Assembly (NCBI GenBank): GCA_018398765.1
Contig: JAHBMJ010005833.1
Span: 7,004-37,003, forward strand
Length of the DNA stretch: 30,000 nucleotides
Reading direction: 5' to 3'
Source of the DNA: Chromera velia
Taxonomy: Eukaryota > Sar > Chromeraceae
The position numbers and the translations under genes were made by a program. Position 1 is the first letter of the stretch, and each line of letters starts with the position of its first letter. Positions 29,670 through 30,000 of this stretch are shown here, piece by piece. The notes under the pieces were generated by a model. That model ran no database searches and had not been told where the DNA came from. It worked only from the letters and a program-made list of their open reading frames with translations.

Positions 29670-29670
29670 C

Positions 29671-29674
29671 TGAC

Positions 29675-29716
<42 letters not shown>

Positions 29717-29730
29717 AGAGAAAGAGAGAG
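29671..29730. repeat. (GA)n tract next to the EGF exon
   Basis: (GA)n with GAAA interruptions, CT-rich in the sense of the minus-strand gene. It runs up to the acceptor of the EGF exon, serving as or extending its polypyrimidine tract. Confidence 0.95.
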
Positions 29731-30000
29731 CATTCGGGTTCAAATTCCAATATTCCAACAAATTTGCAACTGAGAGTCAACTCAACACGTATTCTTGTTC
29801 ACCATTATTCTCTCCCCCCTCAAATGAGAAACCTTCCATGTGCACACTCAGTCTCCTATTCGTGTTGTTTGACAGAGATGCCGACTCAATGGGGGTATGT
29901 ATTTTTGTGCTCACCAGGTATCTGCATGAACTGGGTGTTTGCAGAGACGCGCATGACTTTTTACATAAAGAAACGAATGAAACCGCATCTGCAGCTATAC
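29731..30000. other. Right-hand end, no feature called
   Basis: Unique sequence. In the minus direction ATACCTG followed by GTGAGC at about 29912-29923 looks like a donor, so an upstream exon of the EGF gene may lie here or to the right. The frames that would precede it close quickly, so I make no call. Confidence 0.4.

Overview
This window is nuclear DNA from a unicellular eukaryote. It has spliced genes with many short exons, dense microsatellites inside introns, and decayed retrotransposon and DNA-transposon remains. My best guess is a chromerid-type alveolate alga such as Chromera or a relative. That rests on genome style only, not on a marker gene, so it is a weak guess. Translation looks standard: TGA, TAG or TAA end the gene models, and TGG encodes tryptophan in them.

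Layout. From 1 to about 3050 (minus strand) lies a broken non-LTR retrotransposon whose reverse transcriptase runs off the left edge with three in-frame stops. A minus-strand ORF with several membrane-like segments follows at 2952-3872. From 4200 to 10650 there is mostly decay: paired GC-rich hairpins, an ankyrin-repeat pseudogene (about 5345-6080), a ~440-bp block present twice (6169 and 8791), and a frameshifted gag-like region with an internal direct repeat. An isolated pair of exon-like stretches sits at 8040-8352.

From 11584 to 24701 the window is gene-bearing. A six-exon minus-strand gene (15418 down to 11584, 411 aa) encodes a protein whose motifs I recall from an uncharacterised, mainly bacterial family. 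It was assembled here from exons whose reading phases all agree. Divergent from it is an uninterrupted gene (16153-17346) for a probably secreted papain-fold protein with candidate Cys, His and Asn residues. After a gene-poor AT-rich stretch comes a twelve-exon SURF6/Rrp14 gene (19404-24701, 396 aa), a nucleolar ribosome-biogenesis factor. All eleven introns end in AG and begin with GT; eight of the eleven carry C at donor position +3 (mostly GTCAGT).

From 24702 to 30000 there are two non-autonomous hAT-like elements, one with a perfect 8-bp target-site duplication. They are followed by a three-copy degenerate tandem repeat, and then a minus-strand MYND zinc-finger gene interrupted by TGA exactly at the tryptophan position typical of the domain. 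Last is one calcium-binding EGF exon (minus strand) enclosed by long GA/CT tracts.

The genes are unrelated in function and form no operon-like unit. What links them is architecture: sense-strand TG-, CT-, TCTG- and GTCA-type microsatellites fill introns and often begin at the splice donor itself.
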